Source: an uncultured Candidatus Saccharibacteria bacterium
Lineage (GTDB): Bacteria; Patescibacteriota; Saccharimonadia; Saccharimonadales; Saccharimonadaceae
Assembly: GCA_938036785.1 (NCBI GenBank)
Contig: CALHWE010000018.1
Coordinates: 1-19,523 of the forward strand
Direction of reading: 5' to 3'
Length of the DNA: 19,523 nt
Below, piece by piece: positions 1-6,448 of this stretch. A program made the translations under genes and the position numbers. The stretch's first letter is position 1. Every line of letters begins with the position of its first letter. A model generated the notes under the pieces. The model had not been told where the DNA came from and did no database searches. It saw nothing but the letters and a program-made list of their open reading frames with translations.

Positions 1-77
1 GGGCGATTAGCTCATTTGGCTAGAGCGCTTCATTGACGTTGAAGAGGTGAGAGGTTCGAATCCTCTATTGCCCACCA
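1..77 (+). tRNA. tRNA-Val (anticodon GAC)
   Basis: A full cloverleaf can be drawn. The acceptor GGGCGAT (1-7) pairs with ATTGCCC (67-73). The D stem is GCTC/GAGC, the anticodon stem CTTCA/TGAAG closes loop TTGACGT, and the T stem AGAGG/CCTCT carries TTCGAAT. Loop position gives anticodon GAC, which reads GUC (Val). Discriminator A is at 74 and CCA is encoded at 75-77. The gene starts at the first base of the window, so its promoter is not visible. Confidence 0.95.
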
Positions 78-90
78 TTTCGGTCTATTC

Positions 91-126
91 GCCAGTGCAC
101 CATGTCGGTCTGTAAGGTACACTGGC
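91..126 (+). other. Hairpin downstream of tRNA-Val
   Basis: Arms GCCAGTGCACC (91-101) and GGTACACTGGC (116-126) pair over 11 positions with one C/A mismatch, around a 14-nt loop. There is no T run behind it. It may be a processing or 3'-end stabilising hairpin ahead of the true terminator. Confidence 0.5.
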
Positions 127-129
127 ACG

Positions 130-162
130 AAAGCACTTACTACTATAGTAAGTGCTTTTTGT
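130..162 (+). terminator. Rho-independent terminator after tRNA-Val
   Basis: A perfect 11-bp stem, AAAGCACTTAC (130-140) and GTAAGTGCTTT (148-158), closes a 7-nt loop and runs into a T-rich tail. It ends the tRNA-Val transcript and separates it from the HxlR gene. Confidence 0.85.
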
Positions 163-210
163 TATAGTAAAGCCTGATAATATTACTTCGCTACCAGCTC
201 ACACCACAAA

Positions 211-225
211 CTTGCAAAACGCAAG
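211..225. promoter_or_regulatory. Candidate HxlR operator CTTGC-N5-GCAAG
   Basis: A perfect 5-bp inverted repeat with a 5-nt spacer overlaps the -35 box of the HxlR gene. HxlR proteins bind as dimers to short palindromes and often repress themselves, so autoregulation is a natural inference. The core TTGC-N5-GCAA recurs at 749-761, just beyond the gene. Confidence 0.5.
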
Positions 226-240
226 CCTTGATGCTACGCT
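212..240 (+). promoter_or_regulatory. Promoter of HxlR gene
   Basis: TTGCAA (212-217), a 17-bp spacer and TACGCT (235-240) form a sigma70-like pair, with TG at 232-233 making an extended -10. The -10 ends only 6 nt before the ATG at 247, so the predicted transcript starts at or next to the start codon (leaderless). Confidence 0.7.
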
Positions 241-246
241 AAAGGC

Positions 247-699
247 ATGACACGAACAGCTCACAAACGCTCAGCCTGCCCCATTAGCTACAGCCTCGAT
301 CTTTTTGGCGACAAATGGACACTCCTTATCATGCGCGACGTGCTACTCTTTGGGCGCTGCTACTTCCGCGAATTCGCACGCGATGAGCGCATTGCGAGCA
401 ACATTTTGGCCGATCGCTTGGCGCGGTTAGAATCGGCTGGCTTGCTTGATAAGCAACGCGATCCACTCCAAGGCAATCAATACATTTATAGCCCAACAGA
501 CAGCAGCTGGCAGCTTTTGCCGCTGCTCGTCGAACTGCTCTTTTGGGGTGCGTGCACCGATCCGCACGCAGCTGTGAGTGACGACTATCGCACTACCATT
601 GCCCACGAAAAAGATTTGCTCAAACAAGAAATCATGCTTGCCGCAAAAACGGGCACCTTCGTCGATTACTACCACAACACCATGGGTATACAGAGGTAG
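247..699 (+). CDS. HxlR-family winged-helix transcriptional regulator
   Basis: The 150-residue protein has the HxlR signature near its N-terminus: Cys11-Pro, then FGDKWTLLIMRD, FREFARDERIASNILADRL, and a wing that starts after LESAGLL. This is the family's winged helix-turn-helix (residues about 10-100). The C-terminal 50 residues look helical and may serve in dimerisation. Members sense redox or electrophile stress, often through the conserved N-terminal Cys; Cys11 is in that position. ATG 247 is preferred because a good promoter ends 6 nt before it and no Shine-Dalgarno is needed. Family members usually regulate an adjacent enzyme gene, but none is recognisable here. The stretch downstream is gene-poor, so the target may be lost or elsewhere. 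Family call is firm; ligand and target are unknown. Confidence 0.9.
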   Translation: MTRTAHKRSACPISYSLDLFGDKWTLLIMRDVLLFGRCYFREFARDERIASNILADRLARLESAGLLDKQRDPLQGNQYIYSPTDSSWQLLPLLVELLFWGACTDPHAAVSDDYRTTIAHEKDLLKQEIMLAAKTGTFVDYYHNTMGIQR

Positions 700-748
700 A
701 ACCTCTCGCAAAAACTGATATATAGCAGAAATACATAGTACATTTTGG

Positions 749-761
749 TTGCAAATTGCAA
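749..761. promoter_or_regulatory. Second TTGC-N5-GCAA palindrome
   Basis: TTGC AAATT GCAA is a perfect inverted repeat with the same half-site and spacing as the palindrome in the HxlR promoter at 212-224. It lies 50 nt past the HxlR stop. It may be a second binding site for the same regulator; no intact regulated gene is visible next to it. Confidence 0.4.
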
Positions 762-955
762 GTGATATACCCTCCTTGGTGCGGCTACTTTTCTTTACGA
801 GCTTGTCCATCTTGTTCCTGAAGATTACGACTTTATGAATTCTAGAAAAAAATATTCATATAATAGTATGTCAGGCAGTCGCATATCCTTCGCCCATAAG
901 CACCTCACCATCCTCGTATTTAATTCTCGCTACGAGCCCTTAATTCATCGCATCA

Positions 956-970
956 CTTGTATATTACAAG
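956..970. repeat. Perfect short palindrome CTTGTATATTACAAG
   Basis: Six-base arms CTTGTA/TACAAG surround a 3-nt centre. It could be an operator or a small hairpin. It lies at the 3' end of a doubtful minus-strand ORF and has no identified partner. Confidence 0.3.
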
Positions 971-1534
971 CAAGATAGTAAGCTACATTACAATCTATTT
1001 GTAGATTAATTATGAACACAATACGCACATATTCACGCACTACCTTACACTTACCTAGCTCATCCGCACAGCCTGAGGGGCGGCTTACATCCTGATCAAA
1101 CTCACGCATCAGCCATACGATATAACGCACATGCTTATCAATACTATGCACTATATGACCACCCACATCCAACAGCCTAGTGTCACATACGCCTCTCTCC
1201 ATTTTCTCTCATGAAGCATGAGAACTAATTTGCCTACCAACTCTCAACTCTACAGCAGGAAGTAACCAGCAGAGGGATACTTGCCCTACTACTTTCAAGA
1301 ATGAAGCAAAAACCAGTGCTAATAAATGAAAAACGGTACATATATTCATACTACAGTTATACTCACCATCCCTGTATAATTGAGAACTCTTCCATTTCAA
1401 GCCATCGTACCTTTCGAAACGTGCCTCAACCTAGCAATCCCACTATCCTTCCAGAACACTTACCCCTATAGCGCAACTTCAACAGGGCACATCTGCAGTT
1501 CTTTGGCTAATATTCATCCACACCAGACTATTAG

Positions 1535-1762
1535 TTATCCACATTGCATATGGCCATTTTGCTGCTCATCATATGCGTGTGATGATATAATACTTGCATA
1601 GTTCTCATTTGTATTTTTGTATTTTTGTAGCATAATAGTTATTTCAACAACCTGACCTCTGTAAAATTCCATCAGAACACTAGAAACTTCACCGGAAATA
1701 ACTTTCATATTTGCTTCACTAAAGGGATCCTCACTACTATAGAAAGAGATTATGGAGTCCAT
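1535..1762 (-). CDS. Hypothetical small protein (doubtful)
   Basis: A 75-residue open frame starts at ATG 1762, with AGGT a few bases upstream as a weak ribosome site. The composition is protein-like: an acidic, Ser-rich N-terminus (MDSIISFYSSEDPF), a central SSVLMEFYRGQVVEITIMLQ stretch with helix-like hydrophobic spacing, and a polar end. No family is recognised, no signal peptide or membrane segment is obvious, and no good promoter is present. It is the best of several short frames in this region. It may be a real small gene or the N-terminal fragment of a decayed longer one, since out-of-frame hydrophobic frames continue downstream to about 1209. Confidence 0.25.
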   Translation of the reverse strand: MDSIISFYSSEDPFSEANMKVISGEVSSVLMEFYRGQVVEITIMLQKYKNTNENYASIISSHAYDEQQNGHMQCG

Positions 1763-2387
1763 GACTTACCTATACACTTAGCCTCTCTATCCATCTCTTA
1801 CCTGAGACAAACAAGATAGATCAGGAAGTAAGCGATACCACTCTTAGTCGCTCGCGTGAATATTGCCAAAGGTAATTCAGCCCAGCATGGCTTGTAGCAC
1901 GCCACCCATACCTACATTAAATAGCCTTTTGTACTTTATGCTCTCTCATCTTTCATATCACTCCCTTAAATACATTGTGAGTGAGACCCAGATAAACCCA
2001 TTACACCACAAAGATGAGGTTGATAATGCCTGGCTAACATTGCTACTACGTGAGCCCTATTAGTCGCTCATTCATGGCGCTATGGTCAAAGCAGCCCTGC
2101 TCCGAGTCAGCAAACCGGCTATCTCAATAGCATCAACAGCACTTGTGCTAGCCTCCTTGGTGCAATATTAATTGGCGGCACACTCTCATTAATCACTCCC
2201 CATAGCACCAAAATCTAGCCTTTTCCTCATGCTGCCTCTCCTTTCTGCCCCCAATTAGAGCATGCATATCTGCCGCGAAGTCCTGCTATAGCTCTACCTT
2301 AAGTGCAACCATTATAACTCTCTCACCAGGAGTGACAGAGAAAAAGGTGCTAGTTTGAGACATTGCGCTCCAATCCACACCAACATA

Positions 2388-2414
2388 ATAACCGGTCATT
2401 TTCTGGCCGGTTAT
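2388..2414 (-). terminator. Hairpin terminator of the glycosyltransferase operon
   Basis: ATAACCGG (2388-2395) pairs with CCGGTTAT (2407-2414), with two further possible pairs inside. On the minus strand it lies 36 nt beyond the glycosyltransferase stop and is followed by a weak T-containing tail (TATGTT). It is the best 3'-end candidate for this operon. Confidence 0.5.
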
Positions 2415-2449
2415 AAAGCTAGTTTACTTTCGCACAAAAGCGACAGGCA

Positions 2450-4156
2450 TTATTCTTTTTTACGCTGCTTTTTAGCGGCTTTTTGGGCTTGTTTAGCGGC
2501 TTTAGCGCGGTCACGTGAGCCGGTAGTGGCCTTGACAGTTACGTCAAACTTATCGAGATAGCGACCAAACGCCAGGTGTGTCTGCGCATTAAAGGCACCA
2601 ATTGCACTAAAGCAAATGGATGTGACGGGCATAAGAATCCACTGCGCCACCATGGCAAAGCTGCGCCGACGCTTGTAGCGCTCGGGCCGTGGCGGCAACA
2701 TCTTGAGCATCAAGAAGACGGTGATAAAGATACCGATCATCGCAAAGCGCTGCAAATTGCTAATCACCTCGGGCAGCATGTGCACCGCATAGCTGCGCGA
2801 TGATTCTTGGTTGATCAACAGTGGCACCCACCCACCAAAGGTGACCAAAAAGGCCATCACTGCCAGGGTCACATGCCCATCAAGTAAGCGCATGAAGCGG
2901 GCAAACACTTCAGCAAACGGTACATTACGCCGCCGCGTAAAGGTACGCACTGCCACATATGGGATGTCCGATGCACCATAGCTCCAACGCCGGAGCTGCT
3001 TAAACTGCGCCACCACTGTCCCCCAGAAAGTGTTGTCCATCACGGCATCTTGGTAGATAGGCACATGGATAGGCAAAACACTGTAGTCTCCCGCAAAGTA
3101 GAAGTAACTGCGCCAGTACTGGTGGCCATCTTCCACGATGCTGCGTGTACTCCAGAAGTTCATCTCCACCAGAGCGTCCATTGGCTGTGAGTGCGAGGCA
3201 AAGTTGCGCAACGTGTGGGGGCGCATACTGCTGATGATCGTCCAGAAGGAGTTACCCGTCGCAATCACCCGCATCGGTGCTGGGGCATCCCAGATGTTGC
3301 CGAAGTATAGTGCAATCGGTTGGTACGACAGACGCTTGCGCTCGGGGTGAACGATATACTCATACGCCACATAGTCGAAGTATGATGGATATGGGCGGTT
3401 GTCGCTGTCGAGCGTGGTGATCATCACATCACTGTAAGCAATCCCCTGCTCATCGCAATAGCGCTGGAGCTGCTTACCAGCATAGGTGATGTTACCACCC
3501 TTACCAATCACCTCATCAGGCATGTCCTTAGGGTGCATGATAGTCTGGAAGGTGAAGAATACATCGCCATACTCCTGCTGGAGGCGAGCAGCTGTGCGGG
3601 CAATATCCACCCCACCACGCTCCTCGTAGGCAAGAACGAGGATGATCTGTTTGTTGTTGTACGTTGTGTTCTTGACCGACTCAATGGTAGGCTGCAAGAC
3701 ATCATACGACTCATTGTACGCCGCTACAATCACTGCTTGGTAGAGCTGCGATGGCCGCGGGAAGCTCGCTGGGTCGGCCGCCATAAGGCGGAGATTCTCA
3801 CGATGCTCTTGGGCGTGAAATTCGCGCTGATGACGCCTAGGCAATGGCTGCTGCTGAATGGCAGCATAGCTTGCTACTGGGTCTTCGAGCTGCTCCAGAC
3901 GCTGCCGCCAATCGACCATCTGCGCCTTCTCCAGCTGGTGGTGGCCTGTCAGTGTACGGTAGGCAATGCCAATCGAGCGGACAATCACACTCATCACCAA
4001 GACGAGAAGGTAGATAGACGCCCACAGTGGATTGATCAAAGACAAAATGATAAACAAAATCAGCATCCCATAGCTCAAGAATGCTGGGAGAATTTCAAAT
4101 AATCGGTAGAGGAGAGTACGCTTGCCCATGGGCAGCTCGAGATCGTTGTGGTTCAT
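2450..4156 (-). CDS. Membrane-bound family 2 glycosyltransferase (cellulose-synthase-like)
   Basis: A 568-residue processive-type GT2. Two N-terminal membrane segments (about 23-42 and 46-65) precede a cytoplasmic catalytic domain (about 138-410), and three more segments follow (about 428-447, 470-488, 500-522). The nucleotide-sugar fold starts at AVIVAAYNES (141-150). DSD at 250-252 fits the metal-binding DxD, ED at 342-343 fits the base, and QLRRW at 387-391 is the Q/RxxRW acceptor motif. The family transfers sugars from UDP-type donors to growing polysaccharides at the membrane; donor and product cannot be told from sequence. The C-terminus is a Lys/Arg/Ala-rich tail after 542. The start ATG follows the upstream gene's stop directly (TAAATG), so the two are translationally coupled. 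A surface glycan or attachment role is an inference. Confidence 0.88.
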   Translation of the reverse strand: MNHNDLELPMGKRTLLYRLFEILPAFLSYGMLILFIILSLINPLWASIYLLVLVMSVIVRSIGIAYRTLTGHHQLEKAQMVDWRQRLEQLEDPVASYAAIQQQPLPRRHQREFHAQEHRENLRLMAADPASFPRPSQLYQAVIVAAYNESYDVLQPTIESVKNTTYNNKQIILVLAYEERGGVDIARTAARLQQEYGDVFFTFQTIMHPKDMPDEVIGKGGNITYAGKQLQRYCDEQGIAYSDVMITTLDSDNRPYPSYFDYVAYEYIVHPERKRLSYQPIALYFGNIWDAPAPMRVIATGNSFWTIISSMRPHTLRNFASHSQPMDALVEMNFWSTRSIVEDGHQYWRSYFYFAGDYSVLPIHVPIYQDAVMDNTFWGTVVAQFKQLRRWSYGASDIPYVAVRTFTRRRNVPFAEVFARFMRLLDGHVTLAVMAFLVTFGGWVPLLINQESSRSYAVHMLPEVISNLQRFAMIGIFITVFLMLKMLPPRPERYKRRRSFAMVAQWILMPVTSICFSAIGAFNAQTHLAFGRYLDKFDVTVKATTGSRDRAKAAKQAQKAAKKQRKKE

Positions 4157-4543
4157 TTATCGATACGCCAGGTGCATTACTGCTAATCCATACGAGGCAG
4201 CAACCAGCAGCACCAATACTGCTGCCGCCCCTACAAAAAGCGCTGTCTGGCGGCGCTGCAGGCTATACAGCTTAACCATCAGGCCAATGTGCACCACCAT
4301 TACCAGCGCACCAAACAACACAAAACTAAGTAAATAATACCAATAACTCTTATAAAAATGCGCCTCGCCAAAGGCGGTGTAGCGCACATAAACCTGCACA
4401 TCGCGCACCTGCAGCGTGAAGCCCATCACCAGCATATAGATGATACCCGCGACAAATACACCAATCAGCGCCGCAAAGAATGGCCGATCGGCTGCGATCG
4501 TGCGGAGAGGGGTGCGCAGAAAATCCTTCTTCTCTTTGGTCAT
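4157..4543 (-). CDS. Small membrane protein, partner of the glycosyltransferase
   Basis: A 128-residue protein, not recognised by family. A basic N-terminus (MTKEKKDFLRTP) is followed by three probable membrane helices (about 22-44, 67-90 and 100-122), with a soluble loop between the first two. ATG 4543 is chosen over the TTG six bases upstream because the neighbouring ATG is standard. The start lies 7 nt past the CCA end of tRNA-Thr, and no Shine-Dalgarno or separate promoter fits in that gap, so it is probably expressed from the tRNA promoter. Its stop abuts the glycosyltransferase ATG (TAAATG), which suggests a shared function, perhaps as accessory subunit or anchor of the enzyme; that is inference. 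Confidence 0.75.
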   Translation of the reverse strand: MTKEKKDFLRTPLRTIAADRPFFAALIGVFVAGIIYMLVMGFTLQVRDVQVYVRYTAFGEAHFYKSYWYYLLSFVLFGALVMVVHIGLMVKLYSLQRRQTALFVGAAAVLVLLVAASYGLAVMHLAYR

Positions 4544-4550
4544 AAACAAA

Positions 4551-4626
4551 TGGAGCCGCTGACCGGACTCGAACCGGTGACCTACGCTTTACGAAAGCGC
4601 CGCTCTACCAACTGAGCTACAGCGGC
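4551..4626 (-). tRNA. tRNA-Thr (anticodon CGT)
   Basis: Read on the minus strand, acceptor GCCGCTG pairs with CAGCGGC. The D arm is GCTC/GAGC, anticodon stem GCGCT/AGCGT (one G-T pair) closes loop TTCGTAA, and T arm ACCGG/CCGGT carries TTCGAGT. The anticodon CGT reads ACG (Thr). Discriminator T is followed by encoded CCA. No terminator follows: the membrane-protein ATG begins 7 nt later, so the tRNA looks like the first cistron of that operon. Confidence 0.95.
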
Positions 4627-4637
4627 ATCACCGCTAT

Positions 4638-4643
4638 ATTATA
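4638..4643 (-). promoter_or_regulatory. -10 box of tRNA-Thr promoter
   Basis: A perfect TATAAT on the minus strand ends 11 nt before the tRNA-Thr 5' end, the spacing expected for a short 5' leader. The -35 is poor (TTCATT at 17 bp). It probably also drives the membrane protein and glycosyltransferase. Confidence 0.6.
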
Positions 4644-4914
4644 CTAGAGGCGAGGCGAAAATGAAAGGTGGCGCGGCAGGGATAGCCTGTAGAGGCTACC
4701 TCACTGCAGGGTGATGAATTATTGTGAGAGGGTTGTGGCTGAGGACATGATGGTGGTACTCTCCTCTCCGCTCCTACCTGGTGGATGGCCTTCGTATGAG
4801 TCCTGACCTGACATCATTACGCTGAGGTAATTTCTGTGCTAACTCAAACTGCCGTAGTGAGTGGCTAGCGATTTTTCTTACAATACGTTCAAGACCGTCA
4901 CTCTCCTGGCGTTA
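4644..4914. other. Intergenic stretch without recognised gene
   Basis: Between the tRNA-Thr promoter and structured repeat copy A no coding frame or RNA gene is recognised. A TACAAT at 4879-4884 (plus strand, no clear -35) could start a transcript entering repeat copy A. Confidence 0.4.
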
Positions 4915-5054
4915 GCTCCACCTCCCTACACTTCATCCGATGGAGTGTGAAAACTCGTTGTAATAACGAGTTTTCAGCCCAGCGCAAGAGGTCGATGTCT
5001 GGGAGACATCGACCCTTATAGTGTTCCTGAGGAGGGAGTGTGGGAAGGTGGAGC
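4915..5054 (+). repeat. Structured repeat, copy A (candidate ncRNA or MITE-like element)
   Basis: The element closes with GCTCCACCTCCC (4915-) and its partner ending in GGTGGAGC (5054); the stem can extend to over 20 positions with a few mismatches and G-T pairs. Inside are a small hairpin in the CATCCGATGG segment, an 11-bp hairpin at 4949-4975 (loop GTAAT) and an 11-bp hairpin at 4990-5014 (loop GGG). The linkers CAGCCCAGCGCAAGA and CCTTATAGTGTTCC are shared with the other copies. Compared with copies B and C, stem bases change in compensating pairs. No protein is encoded. This copy lies 83 nt upstream of tRNA-Asp on the same strand. Confidence 0.8.
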
Positions 5055-5095
5055 GTGAGATAAAACTCAGGTTCGACGATTCCTCTACAAACCTC

Positions 5096-5124
5096 TTGCG
5101 ATTTTTGGTAATTGCTGCTACTAT
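5096..5124 (+). promoter_or_regulatory. Promoter of tRNA-Asp
   Basis: TTGCGA (5096-5101), a 17-bp spacer and TACTAT (5119-5124) lie 13 nt upstream of the tRNA-Asp 5' end. This gives tRNA-Asp its own start, independent of repeat copy A upstream. Confidence 0.55.
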
Positions 5125-5137
5125 TGATCTAGCCTAT

Positions 5138-5215
5138 GCGCTCGTAGTGAAGATGGCCTATCACGTCTCCCTGTCACGGAGAAGATCGCCGGTTCGAATC
5201 CGGTCGAGCGCGCCA
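5138..5215 (+). tRNA. tRNA-Asp (anticodon GTC)
   Basis: Acceptor GCGCTCG (5138-5144) pairs with CGAGCGC (5205-5211). D stem GTGA/TCAC, anticodon stem TCTCC/GGAGA with loop CTGTCAC, and T stem GCCGG/CCGGT with TTCGAAT complete the cloverleaf. The anticodon GTC reads GAC (Asp). Discriminator G is at 5212 and CCA is encoded at 5213-5215. Confidence 0.95.
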
Positions 5216-5232
5216 GTATTGGATGCGATCAT

Positions 5233-5268
5233 ACCCTCTTGCAGTGCGTCAAGTGGGTGTTTTTATTT
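5233..5268 (+). terminator. Terminator of tRNA-Asp
   Basis: ACCCTCTTG (5233-5241) pairs with CAAGTGGGT (5250-5258) with one T/T mismatch, and is followed by GTTTTTATTT. Spacing of 17 nt past the tRNA CCA fits a dedicated terminator. Confidence 0.65.
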
Positions 5269-5330
5269 AGTGCACGAATAACCCCTGTTGTAGCCCACAT
5301 CATCATCTTCACCTCAACCCTCACACATCA

Positions 5331-5359
5331 CAAAAACACCTCTGAAAGAGGTGTTTTTG
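5331..5359 (-). terminator. Strong terminator after ndk
   Basis: CAAAAACACCTCT (5331-5343) and AGAGGTGTTTTTG (5347-5359) form a perfect 13-bp stem with a 3-nt loop. The A and T runs make it work in both directions. It ends ndk 21 nt past its stop and backs up the tRNA-Asp terminator from the other side. Confidence 0.9.
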
Positions 5360-5379
5360 CAGCAGTCCGATGCCAACGC

Positions 5380-5910
5380 TTAGCGCGTAAACTTCTCATG
5401 CAATGCATGGTACTCGTAGATTTCGTCGTCTGAGAACCAGTGGTTGATCTCTTGCTCGGCCTCCTCGGGGTTGCCCGAAGCGTGGATGAGGTTGGGCACG
5501 CCCTTGTCTTCGTCGTTGGCATAGCCAAAGCTCATGTGTGAGTAATCGCCGCGAATCGTCCCCATCTCGGCAGCCATTGGTTCGGTGGGGCCCACCAGCT
5601 TGCGCACCAGCTTGACAGCCTCTACTCCCTCAAACACCATGGCAATAACTGGCCCTTGCATCATAAAGTCCAGCGTCACCCCAAAGGCGTGCTTGCCACG
5701 GCGCGACACCATTTTGCCAATTTCCTCGTAGTGGCGGTAGTAATGATCACGTGTCGGAGCGATCATCTTGACAGCCACGATCTTGAGGCCCACTCGCTCA
5801 AAACGGGTCAAAATCTCGCCCACAATCCCCCGCTGCACAGCGTCTGGCTTGAAGACGACCAAGGTCTTTTGCACATTATTGTTGTTGGGCACCGCTGTTG
5901 TTTCGCTCAT
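5380..5910 (-). CDS. ndk: Nucleoside diphosphate kinase
   Basis: This enzyme moves the gamma-phosphate from ATP to other nucleoside diphosphates through a phospho-histidine, balancing NTP pools. The 176-residue protein shows the fold start TLVVFKPDAVQRGIVGEI (Lys21), the GTIRGDY segment (Arg120) and the active-site stretch N140-LIHASGNPEEAEQEI with catalytic His143 and the nearby acidic residues. It is longer than the usual 140-150 residues: a polar Asn-rich N-terminal extension (1-14) and extra residues around 55-80 (YRHYEEIGKMVSRRGKHAF) account for the difference. ATG 5910 has a clear AAGGAG site 4 nt upstream and a perfect TATAAT further up. In many CPR genomes, which lack de novo nucleotide synthesis, Ndk is part of a salvage set; none of the other salvage genes is in view. 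Confidence 0.95.
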   Translation of the reverse strand: MSETTAVPNNNNVQKTLVVFKPDAVQRGIVGEILTRFERVGLKIVAVKMIAPTRDHYYRHYEEIGKMVSRRGKHAFGVTLDFMMQGPVIAMVFEGVEAVKLVRKLVGPTEPMAAEMGTIRGDYSHMSFGYANDEDKGVPNLIHASGNPEEAEQEINHWFSDDEIYEYHALHEKFTR

Positions 5911-5938
5911 AAAGCTCCTTGTTGTTAGGTTTGCTTGT

Positions 5939-5967
5939 ATTATAGCGTATTGTGAGTGATCGCAAAA
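5939..5967 (-). promoter_or_regulatory. Promoter of ndk
   Basis: A perfect TATAAT (5939-5944, minus strand) with weak TTTTGC at 17 bp (5962-5967). The start would lie about 20 nt upstream of the ndk ATG, and the AAGGAG ribosome site (5915-5920) falls inside that leader. This is a conventional leadered gene, unlike its divergent neighbour. Confidence 0.6.
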
Positions 5968-5995
5968 CAGCTGATGGAGTACGAAACTCGTTGTG

Positions 5996-6004
5996 TGTTA
6001 CGAT
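5996..6004 (+). promoter_or_regulatory. Extended -10 of Nudix gene
   Basis: TG-T-TACGAT ends 6 nt before ATG 6011, with no convincing -35. The spacing equals that at the HxlR gene and again predicts a leaderless transcript. Confidence 0.45.
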
Positions 6005-6010
6005 ACTACT

Positions 6011-6406
6011 ATGCGAACACTCTTCCCTGTCTCCACTAAGGCTGCCATCTACAGCAAGGATGCCTCTCATATTCTTGTCATCTATACTAATAAGAACAAG
6101 AGCTGGGGCTTGCCTGGTGGGCATATCGAAGCAGGCGAAACACCAGATCAAGCAATTGAGCGCGAACTTATGGAAGAGTGCGGCCTTGCCATACCACACC
6201 TCCAGCGCAGAGACTTCTTCCTCCACAGCAAGGGCAAGATTATCCTTGCCTATACAGGAGTCACTCCCTCTCATACGCTGCAATCAACCCAGCACAACTG
6301 CGAAGGTACCCCAACATGGTTGACCCGTGCCGAATTCGTTACTCTCACTATTGAGCCACACTACAAAGAGCTTGTCCTTGCTGCCTGGCCCCCTGCCAAC
6401 ACCTGA
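6011..6406 (+). CDS. Nudix hydrolase
   Basis: A 131-residue protein with a complete Nudix box, G37-x5-E43-x7-R51-E-L-M-E-E-C-G-L, preceded by WGLPGGHIEAGE. The Glu residues coordinate Mg2+ for hydrolysis of a nucleoside diphosphate linked to another group. A single domain of this size is typical of house-cleaning enzymes (oxidised dNTPs, ADP-ribose and similar); the substrate cannot be predicted. ATG 6011 is preferred over the in-frame GTG at 5993 because the protein then starts MRTLFPVSTKAAIYS, like family members, and an extended -10 ends 6 nt upstream. It is divergent from ndk, so two nucleotide-metabolism genes share a 100-bp intergenic region; co-regulation is possible but unproven. Confidence 0.9.
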   Translation: MRTLFPVSTKAAIYSKDASHILVIYTNKNKSWGLPGGHIEAGETPDQAIERELMEECGLAIPHLQRRDFFLHSKGKIILAYTGVTPSHTLQSTQHNCEGTPTWLTRAEFVTLTIEPHYKELVLAAWPPANT

Positions 6407-6432
6407 TACTCTACCTCTCTGTCTATATATTG

Positions 6433-6441
6433 TGGTATACT
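6433..6441 (+). promoter_or_regulatory. Extended -10 of xer gene
   Basis: TG-G-TATACT ends 7 nt before the recombinase ATG at 6449. There is no recognisable -35 and no Shine-Dalgarno before the ATG, so a leaderless mRNA is predicted. Confidence 0.55.
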
Positions 6442-6448
6442 ATGGCAA

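Larger units (their letters stand above)
700..2387. other. Gene-poor, AT-richer region of about 1.7 kb
   Basis: No recognisable protein family, RNA gene or long ORF was found on either strand. Short open frames on the minus strand (945-1202, 1209-1400, 1535-1762) follow one another in different frames, and similarly broken frames occur on the plus strand around 1863-2220. Base composition is visibly richer in A/T than the flanking pilus and xer genes. Isolated sites include the TTGC-N5-GCAA palindrome at 749, a TATAAT hexamer at 859-864 and a CTTGTA-TAT-TACAAG palindrome at 956-970. The pattern fits decayed or horizontally acquired sequence, but genuinely small genes cannot be excluded. Confidence 0.6.

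Noticed and set aside
868..981. Short plus-strand ORF behind a perfect TATAAT
   Set aside because: The -10 ends only 3 nt before the ATG, too close for initiation there, no -35 is present and the peptide resembles no family.
3533..4102. 189-codon open frame on the plus strand
   Set aside because: Antisense to the N-terminal half of the glycosyltransferase; composition is that of a shadow frame.
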